Positions 9,680-18,300 of a stretch of 49,429 bases of DNA are shown piece after piece. A program made the translations under genes and the position numbers. The stretch is from Flavobacteriaceae bacterium (GTDB lineage: Bacteria > Bacteroidota > Bacteroidia > Flavobacteriales > Flavobacteriaceae): NCBI GenBank assembly GCA_023954685.1, contig JAGSHF010000003.1:1-49429 (forward strand), read 5' to 3'. Under the pieces are notes generated by a model. The model did not search any database. It was not told the DNA's origin and saw nothing but the letters and a program-made list of their open reading frames with translations. The number at the start of each line of letters is the position of its first letter. The first letter of the stretch is position 1.

Positions 9680-11332
9680 TTGCTTACATCCCTATCTATT
9701 CAAAATTATGCTTTAATTGATGTACTTAATGTAGATTTTAATAATGGTTTGTCAATCATTACTGGAGAAACTGGAGCAGGGAAATCGATACTACTAGGTG
9801 GTTTATCGCTTATTCTTGGAAAGCGTGCGGAGTTATCCGCGATTAACGATACTTCAAAAAAGTGTATTATTGAAGCGGTATTTGATTTGGCTACTTATGA
9901 TTTGAAACCAGTTTTTCAAAACTTGAATATTGATTACGATACTGAAACAATATTAAGGCGTGAAATATTGCCATCGGGAAAGTCACGGGCTTTTATTAAT
10001 GATTCTCCTGTAAACCTGAGTGTGCTCTCTAAATTGAGTCAATTTCTAATTGATATTCACTCACAGCATCAAACATTGGAACTTACAGAGCATAATTTTC
10101 AATTAGACATGTTAGATGCATTGGCAAACAATAAAAATTTGATTGCTAAATATATGGCCTCACTTTCTCATTATAAAGAAGCAACTAAAGACTTAGAGAT
10201 TCTTATGATGACTAAGGCTGAAGCCATCAAAGAATATGATTATAATGCTTTTTTACTGAATGAACTGGAGGAAGCTAATTTAAAGCCTGATGAATTAAAA
10301 ATTTTAGAGGCTGAGCAGCATACTTTGAGCAATGTTGAATTTATAACTCAGGAACTTCAAAGTGCTCATCATATCATTGGTGATGACCAAGTTGGCATTT
10401 TACAGGCTTTAGCAATATTAAAACTGAATTTATCTCGGCTATCAGAAATCTCTACATCTTATGTCAGCTTATTTGAAAGGGTCAATAGCAGTTACATTGA
10501 ACTTGATGATTTGTATACGGAAATTGAACATCTTCAAGATAATTTAGAACTCAACCCTAGTCGTTTGGAAGAATTGAATTCTAAACTTCAAAGCATTCAT
10601 AATTTGTTTTTAAAACACAATACAGAGCGGGTTGAAGATTTAATTCAAATACAGTATGATTTAGATCAAAAAGTGGAATCATACGACGCTATTGATGATG
10701 CCATAGTGATTAAACAAAATTTAATTCAGGATCTTGAAAGTAACTTGAATGACTATGCTGTTGAGATTCATAATAATCGTAAAAATGTACTACCGGAATT
10801 AATTATTCAATTGGAGGCTTTATTGGAAGATTTGGGAATGGAAAACGCTAAATTTAAAATAGAGGTGCAGTTAACTAATCAATATTTTGCAAATGGTAAA
10901 GATGAAATTACACTGTTGCTAAAGGCAAATAAAGGAGGTGCTTTTTTGCCATTGAAAAAAGCTGCGTCTGGAGGAGAGTTATCAAGAATAATGTTGGCGA
11001 TAAAGTCCATTTTGGCTAATTATATGCAATTACCAACTATTATGTTTGACGAAATAGACACAGGAGTATCTGGTGAAATATCGAATAAAATGGGAGCTAT
11101 TATGCAGCAAATGAGCAAAAACATGCAAGTGTTCGCTATCACGCATTTACCGCAGATAGCAGCAAAAGGAGATACGCATTTTAAAGTGTTTAAGTATGAT
11201 GAAGACGAAGTAACCAAAACCAGTTTGGTTAAGTTAAATACGGATGAGCGTATTGTAGAAATTGCACAAATGTTAGGGGGAAAACAAATGACAACATCGG
11301 CCATCGCACATGCAAAACAGTTACTTAATTAA
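9680..11332 (+). CDS. recN: DNA repair ATPase RecN
   Basis: RecN is an SMC-like ATPase acting in recombinational repair of double-strand breaks. The 550-residue protein has an N-terminal Walker A (GETGAGKS, about residues 30-37), long coiled-coil arms in the middle, and a C-terminal ABC signature ASGGELSR followed by Walker B IMFDEIDTGVSG. The start is TTG at 9680: the frame has a stop (TAA at 9662) just upstream with no ATG between, and MLTSLSIQNYALID matches the usual RecN N-terminus. It follows DUF4835 after 68 bases and precedes fabI. Confidence 0.96.
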   Translation: MLTSLSIQNYALIDVLNVDFNNGLSIITGETGAGKSILLGGLSLILGKRAELSAINDTSKKCIIEAVFDLATYDLKPVFQNLNIDYDTETILRREILPSGKSRAFINDSPVNLSVLSKLSQFLIDIHSQHQTLELTEHNFQLDMLDALANNKNLIAKYMASLSHYKEATKDLEILMMTKAEAIKEYDYNAFLLNELEEANLKPDELKILEAEQHTLSNVEFITQELQSAHHIIGDDQVGILQALAILKLNLSRLSEISTSYVSLFERVNSSYIELDDLYTEIEHLQDNLELNPSRLEELNSKLQSIHNLFLKHNTERVEDLIQIQYDLDQKVESYDAIDDAIVIKQNLIQDLESNLNDYAVEIHNNRKNVLPELIIQLEALLEDLGMENAKFKIEVQLTNQYFANGKDEITLLLKANKGGAFLPLKKAASGGELSRIMLAIKSILANYMQLPTIMFDEIDTGVSGEISNKMGAIMQQMSKNMQVFAITHLPQIAAKGDTHFKVFKYDEDEVTKTSLVKLNTDERIVEIAQMLGGKQMTTSAIAHAKQLLN

Positions 11333-11335
11333 TAG

Positions 11336-11343
11336 TATCTTTG
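11336..11343 (+). promoter_or_regulatory. -7 element for fabI
   Basis: TATCTTTG is a perfect TAnnTTTG element starting 3 bases after the recN stop and 44 bases before the fabI ATG, indicating that fabI is transcribed from its own promoter. A convincing -33 TTG was not seen. Confidence 0.5.
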
Positions 11344-11387
11344 TGTTACAATAACAAAAAACTAATTAACAACATAAATAAAAGATC

Positions 11388-12203
11388 ATGTCTTATAATT
11401 TATTAAAAGGAAAAAAGGGAATCATTTTTGGAGCATTAGACGCTAATTCTATTGCTTGGAAAACCGCAGAACGTGTTCATGAAGAGGGTGGTGAATTTGT
11501 CCTTACAAATGCGCCAATTGCAATGCGCATGGGGCAAATTAATGAATTAGCGGAAAAAACTGGATCACAAATTATTCCCGCGGATGCAACATCTGTGGAA
11601 GATTTGCAAAACCTCGTTGAGAAATCTATGGAAATTCTCGGTGGAAAAATTGATTTTGTGTTGCATTCTATTGGAATGTCAATAAATGTGAGAAAAGGAA
11701 GATCTTATATGGATCAAAAATACGATTGGACACAAAAAGGGACAGATGTTTCTGCAATGTCTTTTCATAAAGTAATGCAAACACTTTATAAGGCGGACGC
11801 CATGAATGAATGGGGGAGTATTGTAGCTTTAACATATATGGCAGCACAACGAGTATTTCCAGATTATAATGATATGGCAGATAATAAGGCTTATTTGGAG
11901 AGTATTGCTCGCAGTTTTGGTTACTTCTTTGGAAGAGATAAAAACGTCCGTGTGAATACGATTTCTCAATCACCAACACCAACAACAGCAGGGCAAGGGG
12001 TAAAAGGTTTTGATGGCTTTATTGCTTATGCTGATAAAATGTCACCGCTAGGTAATGCTACTGCATTAGATTGTGCTAATTATACAGTGAGTTTGTTTAG
12101 TGACTTAACGAAACGAGTTACTTTACAAAACCTATATAATGATGGTGGTTTTAGTAATATGGGCGTTAGTGATGCGGTTATGGACACCTTTGTAGGCGAA
12201 TAA
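11388..12203 (+). CDS. fabI: Enoyl-ACP reductase FabI
   Basis: FabI catalyses the last, NAD(P)H-dependent reduction of each fatty-acid elongation cycle. The 271-residue short-chain dehydrogenase fold begins MSYNLLKGKKGIIFGALDANSIAW, the usual FabI nucleotide-binding opening. The active-site pattern is present: Tyr150 in ALTYMAA and the Tyr160-x6-Lys167 pair. The SQSPTPTTAGQGVKGF stretch is a divergent form of the substrate loop typical of Bacteroidota. It is the only obvious gene between its own promoter and a strong terminator, so it appears monocistronic. Confidence 0.95.
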   Translation: MSYNLLKGKKGIIFGALDANSIAWKTAERVHEEGGEFVLTNAPIAMRMGQINELAEKTGSQIIPADATSVEDLQNLVEKSMEILGGKIDFVLHSIGMSINVRKGRSYMDQKYDWTQKGTDVSAMSFHKVMQTLYKADAMNEWGSIVALTYMAAQRVFPDYNDMADNKAYLESIARSFGYFFGRDKNVRVNTISQSPTPTTAGQGVKGFDGFIAYADKMSPLGNATALDCANYTVSLFSDLTKRVTLQNLYNDGGFSNMGVSDAVMDTFVGE

Positions 12204-12222
12204 TAAAATGATTAAAAAATAT

Positions 12223-12251
12223 AAAAGTGCTCCTCAGAGCACTTTTTTTTT
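12223..12251 (+). terminator. Rho-independent terminator after fabI
   Basis: A perfect stem AAAGTGCTC / GAGCACTTT with a CTCA loop is followed by a run of nine T residues, 20 bases after the fabI stop. Confidence 0.9.
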
Positions 12252-12402
12252 GTCTAGAACTTATCTTACTATATTTACTTGAAAAACTATTTGAACTAAA
12301 AAACATTAAGTGATGTTCAATATATTTTCAATAATTTTGAATTGGATAAAAAGATATATGAATCTTCAATACTAATTAATCACCAATAAGTACCTTTATA
12401 GC

Positions 12403-13407
12403 ATGACATCTAAAGATATTTCTTTTATAATCCCTGTTTTTAATAGACCCGAAGAGGTGAAAGAACTCTTAGAAAGTTTTACGAACTTAAATGGAATTAA
12501 GGATTTCGAGGTTGTTATTGTTGAAGATGGTTCAACGATCTCATCAAATGAAGTTGTGGATGAATATAAAGAACACTTAAATCTATCTTATTTTTTTAAA
12601 TTCAATACTGGACCAGGGGATTCTAGAAATTATGGCATGCAGAGAGCAAGGGGAGAATACTTTATCATTTTAGATTCAGATTGTATTTTACCTCCTCAAT
12701 ACTTAACGAAGGCTCTTAACAGTTTAAACCAGCATTATGTAGATTGTTTTGGCGGTCCAGATGCTGCACACGCTTCTTTTTCGAACCTTCAGAAAGCCAT
12801 TAATTTTGCAATGACCTCCTTTGTAACGACCGGAGGTATTAGAGGGAATAAGAAAAGTGTAGATAGGTTTCAACCAAGAAGTTTCAACATGGGTATTTCT
12901 AAAATAGCTTTTGAAGCCACACAAGGCTTCGGTAGAATTCATCCAGGCGAAGATCCTGATTTGTCTATCAGATTAACAAAATTAGGGTTTAAAACTAAAC
13001 TAATTCCAGAAGCTTATGTATTTCATAAACGAAGGATTTCATGGAAAAAATTTTATCAGCAAGTACATAAATTTGGTTTGGTAAGACCAATATTGAATAC
13101 TTGGCATCCAGAAACAAAAAAGATAACATATTGGTTTCCTTCTTTATTTTGTTTGGGTCTTATAGTTGCAATTCTAAGTTTTATTTTTGGATATGCTCTG
13201 CCTTTGATTGGATATGGGTGTTATTTTTTCCTTTGCTTTGTACTGGCATGGTTAGACTCAAAAAGTATAGAGGTGGCAATATTTGCAATAATTGCTGTAA
13301 TAATTCAATTTTTTGGATATGGATATGGATTTATAAAATCAACTTTTAAATTAGGGTTTTCTGGTAAAAATGCCGAGCAACTGTTTCCTAAACTTTTTTT
13401 TAGTTAG
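12403..13407 (+). CDS. Family 2 glycosyltransferase with C-terminal membrane segments
   Basis: The N-terminal ~240 residues form a GT-A glycosyltransferase domain: FIIPVFNRPEEV at the start, VVIVEDGST, the nucleotide-sugar motif LDSDC, and later GEDPDLSIRL, the acidic region usually bearing the catalytic base. The C-terminal ~90 residues hold about three transmembrane helices, so the enzyme is membrane-anchored with its active site in the cytoplasm. It likely transfers a sugar to a lipid or glycan; the substrate cannot be read from sequence. It begins a run with the YbbR-like gene (5-base gap) and coaE. About 200 bases separate it from fabI, containing the fabI terminator and a weak promoter (TACCTTTA). 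Confidence 0.88.
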   Translation: MTSKDISFIIPVFNRPEEVKELLESFTNLNGIKDFEVVIVEDGSTISSNEVVDEYKEHLNLSYFFKFNTGPGDSRNYGMQRARGEYFIILDSDCILPPQYLTKALNSLNQHYVDCFGGPDAAHASFSNLQKAINFAMTSFVTTGGIRGNKKSVDRFQPRSFNMGISKIAFEATQGFGRIHPGEDPDLSIRLTKLGFKTKLIPEAYVFHKRRISWKKFYQQVHKFGLVRPILNTWHPETKKITYWFPSLFCLGLIVAILSFIFGYALPLIGYGCYFFLCFVLAWLDSKSIEVAIFAIIAVIIQFFGYGYGFIKSTFKLGFSGKNAEQLFPKLFFS

Positions 13408-13412
13408 ACAAT

Positions 13413-14372
13413 ATGAGCGCGTTAAATTCTAAATTTGGTAACATGTTAAAAAGCAAGAAATTCAATGTGCTTGGTTTTTTTTTAATTTTGGCTTTGTTGT
13501 TTTCTGTACTAACGAAACTATCAAAAAAATATACGCAGACATTCGCATTTCAAATTGAAATGAAAAATGTTCCGAAAGCGGATGTTATATTACAAGATTC
13601 CTCTCAACAAATTGATGTTACTGTAAGTACATATGGTTTTAACTTAATAGCATATTATTTAAAAACCCCAAAACTAAGTCTTGATTTCAGCAATTTAGAG
13701 CGCACAAAAAAAGCCTACATATGGACTGAGAAAACAGATATATCTAACATTGCATCTCAATTTGATCGAAACGTTGAAATATTGACAATTAAACCAGACA
13801 GTATTCACTTTAGATATGATGCTAATTTTACTAAAAAAGTACCGGTAGTATTGACGTCTGATATAAAGTTTGCTTCGGGTTTTGATGTGATAGATCATTA
13901 CATTCTTAAACCGGATTCTGTTGAAATTATTGGCCCAAAAGTTATTTTGGACTCTATAAATAGCATAGAAACGGATCTTTTAAAATTGAATAATATAAAT
14001 TCCCCAATTACTGCCGAATTAAAGTTGAACGTCGCTAAAATTCAAGAATTCGTTAATGTTTCTCATGAAAGTATTGTGGTTAAGGCTAATATTGAAAAGT
14101 TTACAGAAGGTTCGGTTAGTGTGCCAGTTACGGTGATCAATATTCCGAAAGGGCTCGAAATTAAGTATTTTCCAAAAGAGATTAACGTCGTGTTCTATGC
14201 GAGTTTGAGTGGTTTTAATAACATAAGTTCTAATAACTTTCGTATTGAATGTGATTTTAGTAAATTGGAGGAGTCAGAAACTACTCTTAAAGCAGTTATC
14301 GTGCAAGAACCGCGTCAAGTAAAAAATGTAAGACTGAATACTCGACAAATTGAATTTATCATAATAGAATAA
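13413..14372 (+). CDS. YbbR-like (CdaR-type) membrane-anchored protein
   Basis: A 319-residue protein with a short cytoplasmic N-terminus, one transmembrane helix (about residues 18-36, FNVLGFFLILALLFSVL), and an extracytoplasmic part of repeated beta-rich YbbR-like units (QIDVTVSTYGFNLIAY..., KVPVVLTSDI..., SVSVPVTVINIPKGL...). In Firmicutes such proteins regulate the diadenylate cyclase CdaA; the same role is not shown here because no cyclase gene is adjacent. It lies 5 bases after the glycosyltransferase and 4 before coaE, so it belongs to that operon. Confidence 0.8.
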   Translation: MSALNSKFGNMLKSKKFNVLGFFLILALLFSVLTKLSKKYTQTFAFQIEMKNVPKADVILQDSSQQIDVTVSTYGFNLIAYYLKTPKLSLDFSNLERTKKAYIWTEKTDISNIASQFDRNVEILTIKPDSIHFRYDANFTKKVPVVLTSDIKFASGFDVIDHYILKPDSVEIIGPKVILDSINSIETDLLKLNNINSPITAELKLNVAKIQEFVNVSHESIVVKANIEKFTEGSVSVPVTVINIPKGLEIKYFPKEINVVFYASLSGFNNISSNNFRIECDFSKLEESETTLKAVIVQEPRQVKNVRLNTRQIEFIIIE

Positions 14373-14376
14373 TAAT

Positions 14377-14970
14377 ATGGAGCCAAAAATAGTAGGGCTA
14401 ACAGGAGGAATAGGTAGTGGTAAAACCACAGTTGCTGCAATGTTCAAAGAATTAGGTGTTCCTACATATATTGCCGATGATGAAGCTAAACTTCTCATGA
14501 ATCGATCTAAAGTCATAAAAAGGAAACTTGAAACTTTATTGGGTACAGAGGCTTATATTGATGGAAAACCGAATAAAACCTTTATAGCTTCAAAAATTTT
14601 CAAGGATAAGCTGTTGCTAGAACAAATGAATGCAATAGTACATCCTAAAGTTGCTGCTCATTTTAAAAAGTGGACTTCTATGCAAACCAGCCCTTATGTT
14701 ATAAAAGAAGCAGCAATTTTATTTGAAAACGGGAGTTACCGCTATTTAGATTTTGTAATAACGGTAACGGCACCGTTGCAAGAACGCATGAGTAGAGTAT
14801 TAAAGCGAGATGACACTACATTAGAGCGCGTCAAGGCTATTATTGAAAATCAATGGTCTGATGCTGAAAAAATAAAACAATCTCATTTTGTTGTTGTAAA
14901 TAAGGACCTTTTATCAACTAAAGCACAGGTCGAAAATATCCATAAAGAAATCCTTAAATTCATTTCATAG
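14377..14970 (+). CDS. coaE: Dephospho-CoA kinase
   Basis: CoaE phosphorylates the 3'-hydroxyl of dephospho-CoA, the final step of coenzyme A synthesis. The 197-residue protein has the P-loop GGIGSGKTT (residues 10-18), the ADDEAK segment (substrate-binding Asp), the VHPKVAAHF motif and a lid-region VLKRDDTTLERV. Length is standard. It is the last gene of the glycosyltransferase-YbbR-coaE group; the downstream kinase gene has a separate upstream region. Confidence 0.95.
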   Translation: MEPKIVGLTGGIGSGKTTVAAMFKELGVPTYIADDEAKLLMNRSKVIKRKLETLLGTEAYIDGKPNKTFIASKIFKDKLLLEQMNAIVHPKVAAHFKKWTSMQTSPYVIKEAAILFENGSYRYLDFVITVTAPLQERMSRVLKRDDTTLERVKAIIENQWSDAEKIKQSHFVVVNKDLLSTKAQVENIHKEILKFIS

Positions 14971-14980
14971 CTCCCAAATT

Positions 14981-15030
14981 TTAACATTTTTGTTAATGTA
15001 AGGTTAAATGGTATAATTGCTAAATGTTAA
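14981..15030 (+). promoter_or_regulatory. Candidate response-regulator operator upstream of the RprX-like kinase
   Basis: The palindrome TTAACATTTTTGTTAA (14981-14996) is followed by further GTTAA copies at 15003 and 15026, so GTTAA recurs at 11- and 23-base intervals, roughly one and two helical turns. Direct half-sites at such spacing are typical for OmpR-family regulators, and the operon encodes one. Autoregulation is an inference. Confidence 0.4.
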
Positions 15031-15047
15031 AATCTTAATTTTGATTA

Positions 15048-16616
15048 ATGAATAAGAAGTTATTTGTCTTATTGGTTGTATTAATGACCCTGTCACTTAT
15101 TGGTATTATTTTTGTGCAGAGTTATTATATCAATAATACTTTTAAAAATGAACAAGACCAATTTACTTTCAAAGTAAAAAAGGCTTTAAGTTATACCTCT
15201 AATGAAATAGAAGAACGGGAGTATCAGGGATATGTACGACCATTAGAAAAATTAATGGCACAAGGAATACAACCGGATTCAACAAGCATTAGGGAATTAA
15301 TTGTTCAAAGACAAAATATTAATAGTGATGAGCTTATCATTTATAAAAATGGCATTTTAGAAGAAAACTTTAAAATTCCATCGTTCATTGACATAGGTTT
15401 AGACAGTGTAAACTTTAGTCGGTTTACAAACCGAACAGAAACCAAGGTGTATAATAATTCAGATCTTGATGGTAATTTATCAATGAGTCCTGAGAACGCA
15501 GTTGTGAATGTTTTTAAAATGGACAAACTGCAAAAAGAAACATTTGAATCTCATTATCGTCAACAAATCAATAGTACGCCTATTCATGATCGAGTGACTC
15601 CAGAGCAAATATCAAAGCTATTATCGAAAAAATTAAAAGAGGAAGATATTGATATTGGTTATGAGTTTGCTATTTATGATAAGGACTTAGGAACTAAGGT
15701 ACAATCCGATAATTTTGAATTGGATCGAAATTTAACAATAGGCGTCCCTATATTTTTAGACAACAATGGGGAAAGCGATTTGAGATTATATGTTAATTTT
15801 CCTGAACGTAAAAAATTCATTTTGTCCTCAATAATTGGCATGTCGTTGCTTTCATTCATATTCACAACAATTATTATTATTGCATATAGTAGTGCCATTT
15901 ATCAGTTAATTAAACAGCGAAAGATTTCGCAAATTAAAACGGACTTCATTAATAATATGACGCATGAATTTAAAACACCGATTGCGACTATAAACTTAGC
16001 TTTGGACGCTATAAGAAACCCTAAAATTATTGGTGATGAAACGAAAGTGAAGCGCTATCTCACAATGATAAAGGAAGAGAATAAAAGAATGCATGCTCAG
16101 GTTGAAAATGTTTTAAGAATATCTAAGCTTGAAAAAAATGAATTAAATATTAGTAAGGAACGTGTAAAGATGCACGAACTTATAGAAGATGCATTAACTC
16201 ATGTTGAGTTGATAGTTGAAGATAGTAAAGGCTATGTGCAGACGCATTTTAATGCAGCAAAAACATCCGTTTTAGCGAATGAAACGCATTTCACCAATGT
16301 GTTGGTAAATGTTTTGGACAATGCCATTAAATATTCTAATGATGCTCCGAAGATTGATGTTTACACTGAAAATGCAGGAAATAACATTATAGTTCGTATC
16401 AAAGATCAAGGGAACGGTATGTCAAAATCTGTTCAAAAACGTGTGTTTGAAAAATTTTATAGAGAGCATACCGGTGATGTACATAATGTAAAAGGTCATG
16501 GTTTAGGCTTGGCCTATGTAAAACGAATAATAGATGACCATAATGGTCATATTACAGTAGAAAGTGAAAAAGGAAAGGGTAGTACCTTTATTATAAAATT
16601 ACCTCTAATATCATAG
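15048..16616 (+). CDS. Sensor histidine kinase (RprX-like)
   Basis: A 522-residue membrane kinase. Transmembrane helix 1 spans about residues 5-25, a periplasmic sensor region of some 230 residues follows, and helix 2 spans about 257-282. No HAMP domain is evident between helix 2 and the dimerisation domain. The phosphoacceptor His306 lies in THEFKTPIA; the ATP-binding domain has the N box (NVLDNAIKYS, ~421), G1 (IKDQGNGMS, ~451) and G2 (GHGLGLAYVKRI, ~483). It is paired with the OmpR-type regulator 7 bases downstream; the pair resembles RprXY of Bacteroides and Porphyromonas. The signal is unknown. Confidence 0.9.
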   Translation: MNKKLFVLLVVLMTLSLIGIIFVQSYYINNTFKNEQDQFTFKVKKALSYTSNEIEEREYQGYVRPLEKLMAQGIQPDSTSIRELIVQRQNINSDELIIYKNGILEENFKIPSFIDIGLDSVNFSRFTNRTETKVYNNSDLDGNLSMSPENAVVNVFKMDKLQKETFESHYRQQINSTPIHDRVTPEQISKLLSKKLKEEDIDIGYEFAIYDKDLGTKVQSDNFELDRNLTIGVPIFLDNNGESDLRLYVNFPERKKFILSSIIGMSLLSFIFTTIIIIAYSSAIYQLIKQRKISQIKTDFINNMTHEFKTPIATINLALDAIRNPKIIGDETKVKRYLTMIKEENKRMHAQVENVLRISKLEKNELNISKERVKMHELIEDALTHVELIVEDSKGYVQTHFNAAKTSVLANETHFTNVLVNVLDNAIKYSNDAPKIDVYTENAGNNIIVRIKDQGNGMSKSVQKRVFEKFYREHTGDVHNVKGHGLGLAYVKRIIDDHNGHITVESEKGKGSTFIIKLPLIS

Positions 16617-16623
16617 TATAATT

Positions 16624-17334
16624 ATGGAAGAGCAAAACAAGAAAATACTTTTAGTAGAAGATGATCCAAATTTTGGAACCGTATTGAGAGATTATTTAAC
16701 GATGAATGATTATGACGTAGTTCATGCTAAAAATGGTATGGAAGGCTTTGAGAAATTCAAAAAAGATGATTACGATTTGTGTATTCTTGATGTGATGATG
16801 CCTTATAAAGATGGTTTTACTTTAGCTAAAGAAATACGTGAAAAGAATACAGAAGTGCCTATTATTTTCCTTACGGCTAAGGCCATGAAGGAAGATGTCC
16901 TTAAAGGTTATAAAGTGGGGGCTGATGATTATTTGAATAAACCTTTTGATAGTGAAGTATTATTAATGAAAATTAAAGCTATCATACAGCGTAAAGCTAC
17001 AGATAGTGTTGCAGATAGCAAGCAATTTGAATTTACAATTGGCGGGTTTCATTTAAATTCTAAACTACGTTTTTTAAAATATCTAGGGGGAGAGCCTACA
17101 AAATTATCTCCTAAAGAAAATGAATTATTACGTTTATTAGCTTTACATGAAAACGATTTAATGCCACGTGAATTGGCCTTAACAAAGATATGGAGAGATG
17201 ATAACTATTTTACTTCAAGAAGTATGGATGTTTATATTGCAAAACTTCGTAAATACTTGAAGTTAGATGAAAATGTAGAAATCTTGAATATTCATGGTGA
17301 AGGATTTCGATTAGTAATCAACCATAAAGCTTAA
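16624..17334 (+). CDS. rprY: OmpR-family response regulator (RprY-like)
   Basis: A 236-residue regulator with an N-terminal receiver domain (acidic pocket EDD at ~12-14, phosphoacceptor Asp56 in CILDVMMP, Thr84, Lys106 in YLNKPF) and a C-terminal winged-helix DNA-binding domain (KLSPKENELLRLLALHEN ... SRSMDVYIAKLRKYL). The receiver closely resembles RprY proteins as I know them (LDVMMPxKDGFTLAxEIR, IPIIFLTAK). It is the partner of the kinase just upstream and probably binds the GTTAA repeats in front of the operon. A strong terminator follows. Confidence 0.88.
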   Translation: MEEQNKKILLVEDDPNFGTVLRDYLTMNDYDVVHAKNGMEGFEKFKKDDYDLCILDVMMPYKDGFTLAKEIREKNTEVPIIFLTAKAMKEDVLKGYKVGADDYLNKPFDSEVLLMKIKAIIQRKATDSVADSKQFEFTIGGFHLNSKLRFLKYLGGEPTKLSPKENELLRLLALHENDLMPRELALTKIWRDDNYFTSRSMDVYIAKLRKYLKLDENVEILNIHGEGFRLVINHKA

Positions 17335-17357
17335 TTATTTAGTGTTAATTAAGAAAT

Positions 17358-17390
17358 AAACCCAGTACGATATTTTTTTGTACTGGGTTT
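17358..17390. terminator. Bidirectional terminator between rprY-like gene and miaA
   Basis: The stem AAACCCAGTAC / GTACTGGGTTT encloses an 11-base loop and has A and T runs on both sides. It sits between the convergent regulator gene and miaA, whose stop codon begins two bases away, and can serve both strands. Confidence 0.9.
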
Positions 17391-17391
17391 T

Positions 17392-18300
17392 TTATACCTC
17401 CATTTTAGTATGAATAGTCTTAATTATAGTATCTAACTTGGATTCGTTATCAAACCATAATGTAGCTGTATCTTTTTTAAACCAGGTGAGTTGGCGTTTT
17501 GCAAATCGGCGAGAATTTTTTTTAATTTCTGAAATTGCGAACTCTAATGTCCAAATATTATCGAAATAATTAAAGATTTCTTTATATCCAACGGTATTCA
17601 AAGCATTTAAATGTTTGTAAGACTTTAATGATTTTACTTCATCAATCAAGCCGTTGTTCACCATAGCATCAACACGTTGGTTAATACGATCATAAATAAT
17701 CTGTCGATCAGCTGTAAGTCCAATACTAATTACTTCAAATGGTCTCTTGTTTTTGCTTTGACCTAAAAAAGAGGAGTAAGGCTGCCCACTTCCTATGCAA
17801 ATCTCTAAAGCTCTAAGTACACGATGTGGGTTATCTATAGCGATGTTGTTGTAGCCTTCTGAATCTAACTGCTGCAATTCTAATTGCAGGGCCTCTAAGC
17901 CCTCTTTAATTAGGCGTGTATTAAGGTGTGTTCTAATGTCTGGATGTACTTCTGGAAAATCATCTAATCCTTTGATAACGGCATTAACATATAAGCCTGA
18001 CCCACCCACCATTATGGCGATGTCATGCTTTCTGAAAATAGCATCTAAAATTTGTAAAGCCTCTTTTTCAAAACTCCCAACATTGTATTTATCTTTAATT
18101 GATTTATGATGAATACAATGGTGTTTTGCAGCTGTTAATTCTTTTAGCGTTGGTGCTGCAGTGCCTATCTGCATTTCTTTGAAAAACTGTCTTGAATCTG
18201 CCGAGATTATTTCGGTATTAAAATGTTGAGCAAGTTTTATGCTTAATACTGTTTTGCCAATAGCTGTTGGTCCAACAACAGAAATTAAATATTTACTCAT
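17392..18300 (-). CDS. miaA: tRNA dimethylallyltransferase
   Basis: MiaA adds a dimethylallyl group to A37 of tRNAs that read codons starting with U. The 302-residue protein has the P-loop GPTAIGKT (residues 10-17), the SADSRQFFKEMQIGTAAP motif with the catalytic Asp, VGGSGLYVNAVI, and the C-terminal NTVGYKEI and KRQLTWFKK tRNA-binding segments. It is the last gene of a minus-strand operon; its start overlaps the ion-channel stop by 8 bases, implying translational coupling. Confidence 0.96.
   Translation of the reverse strand: MSKYLISVVGPTAIGKTVLSIKLAQHFNTEIISADSRQFFKEMQIGTAAPTLKELTAAKHHCIHHKSIKDKYNVGSFEKEALQILDAIFRKHDIAIMVGGSGLYVNAVIKGLDDFPEVHPDIRTHLNTRLIKEGLEALQLELQQLDSEGYNNIAIDNPHRVLRALEICIGSGQPYSSFLGQSKNKRPFEVISIGLTADRQIIYDRINQRVDAMVNNGLIDEVKSLKSYKHLNALNTVGYKEIFNYFDNIWTLEFAISEIKKNSRRFAKRQLTWFKKDTATLWFDNESKLDTIIKTIHTKMEV

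Noticed and set aside
11668-11985. 105-codon minus-strand ORF inside fabI
   Set aside because: Antisense shadow of fabI with no recognisable domain.
12723-14516. Short minus-strand ORFs across the glycosyltransferase, YbbR and coaE genes
   Set aside because: All are shadows of well-supported plus-strand genes.
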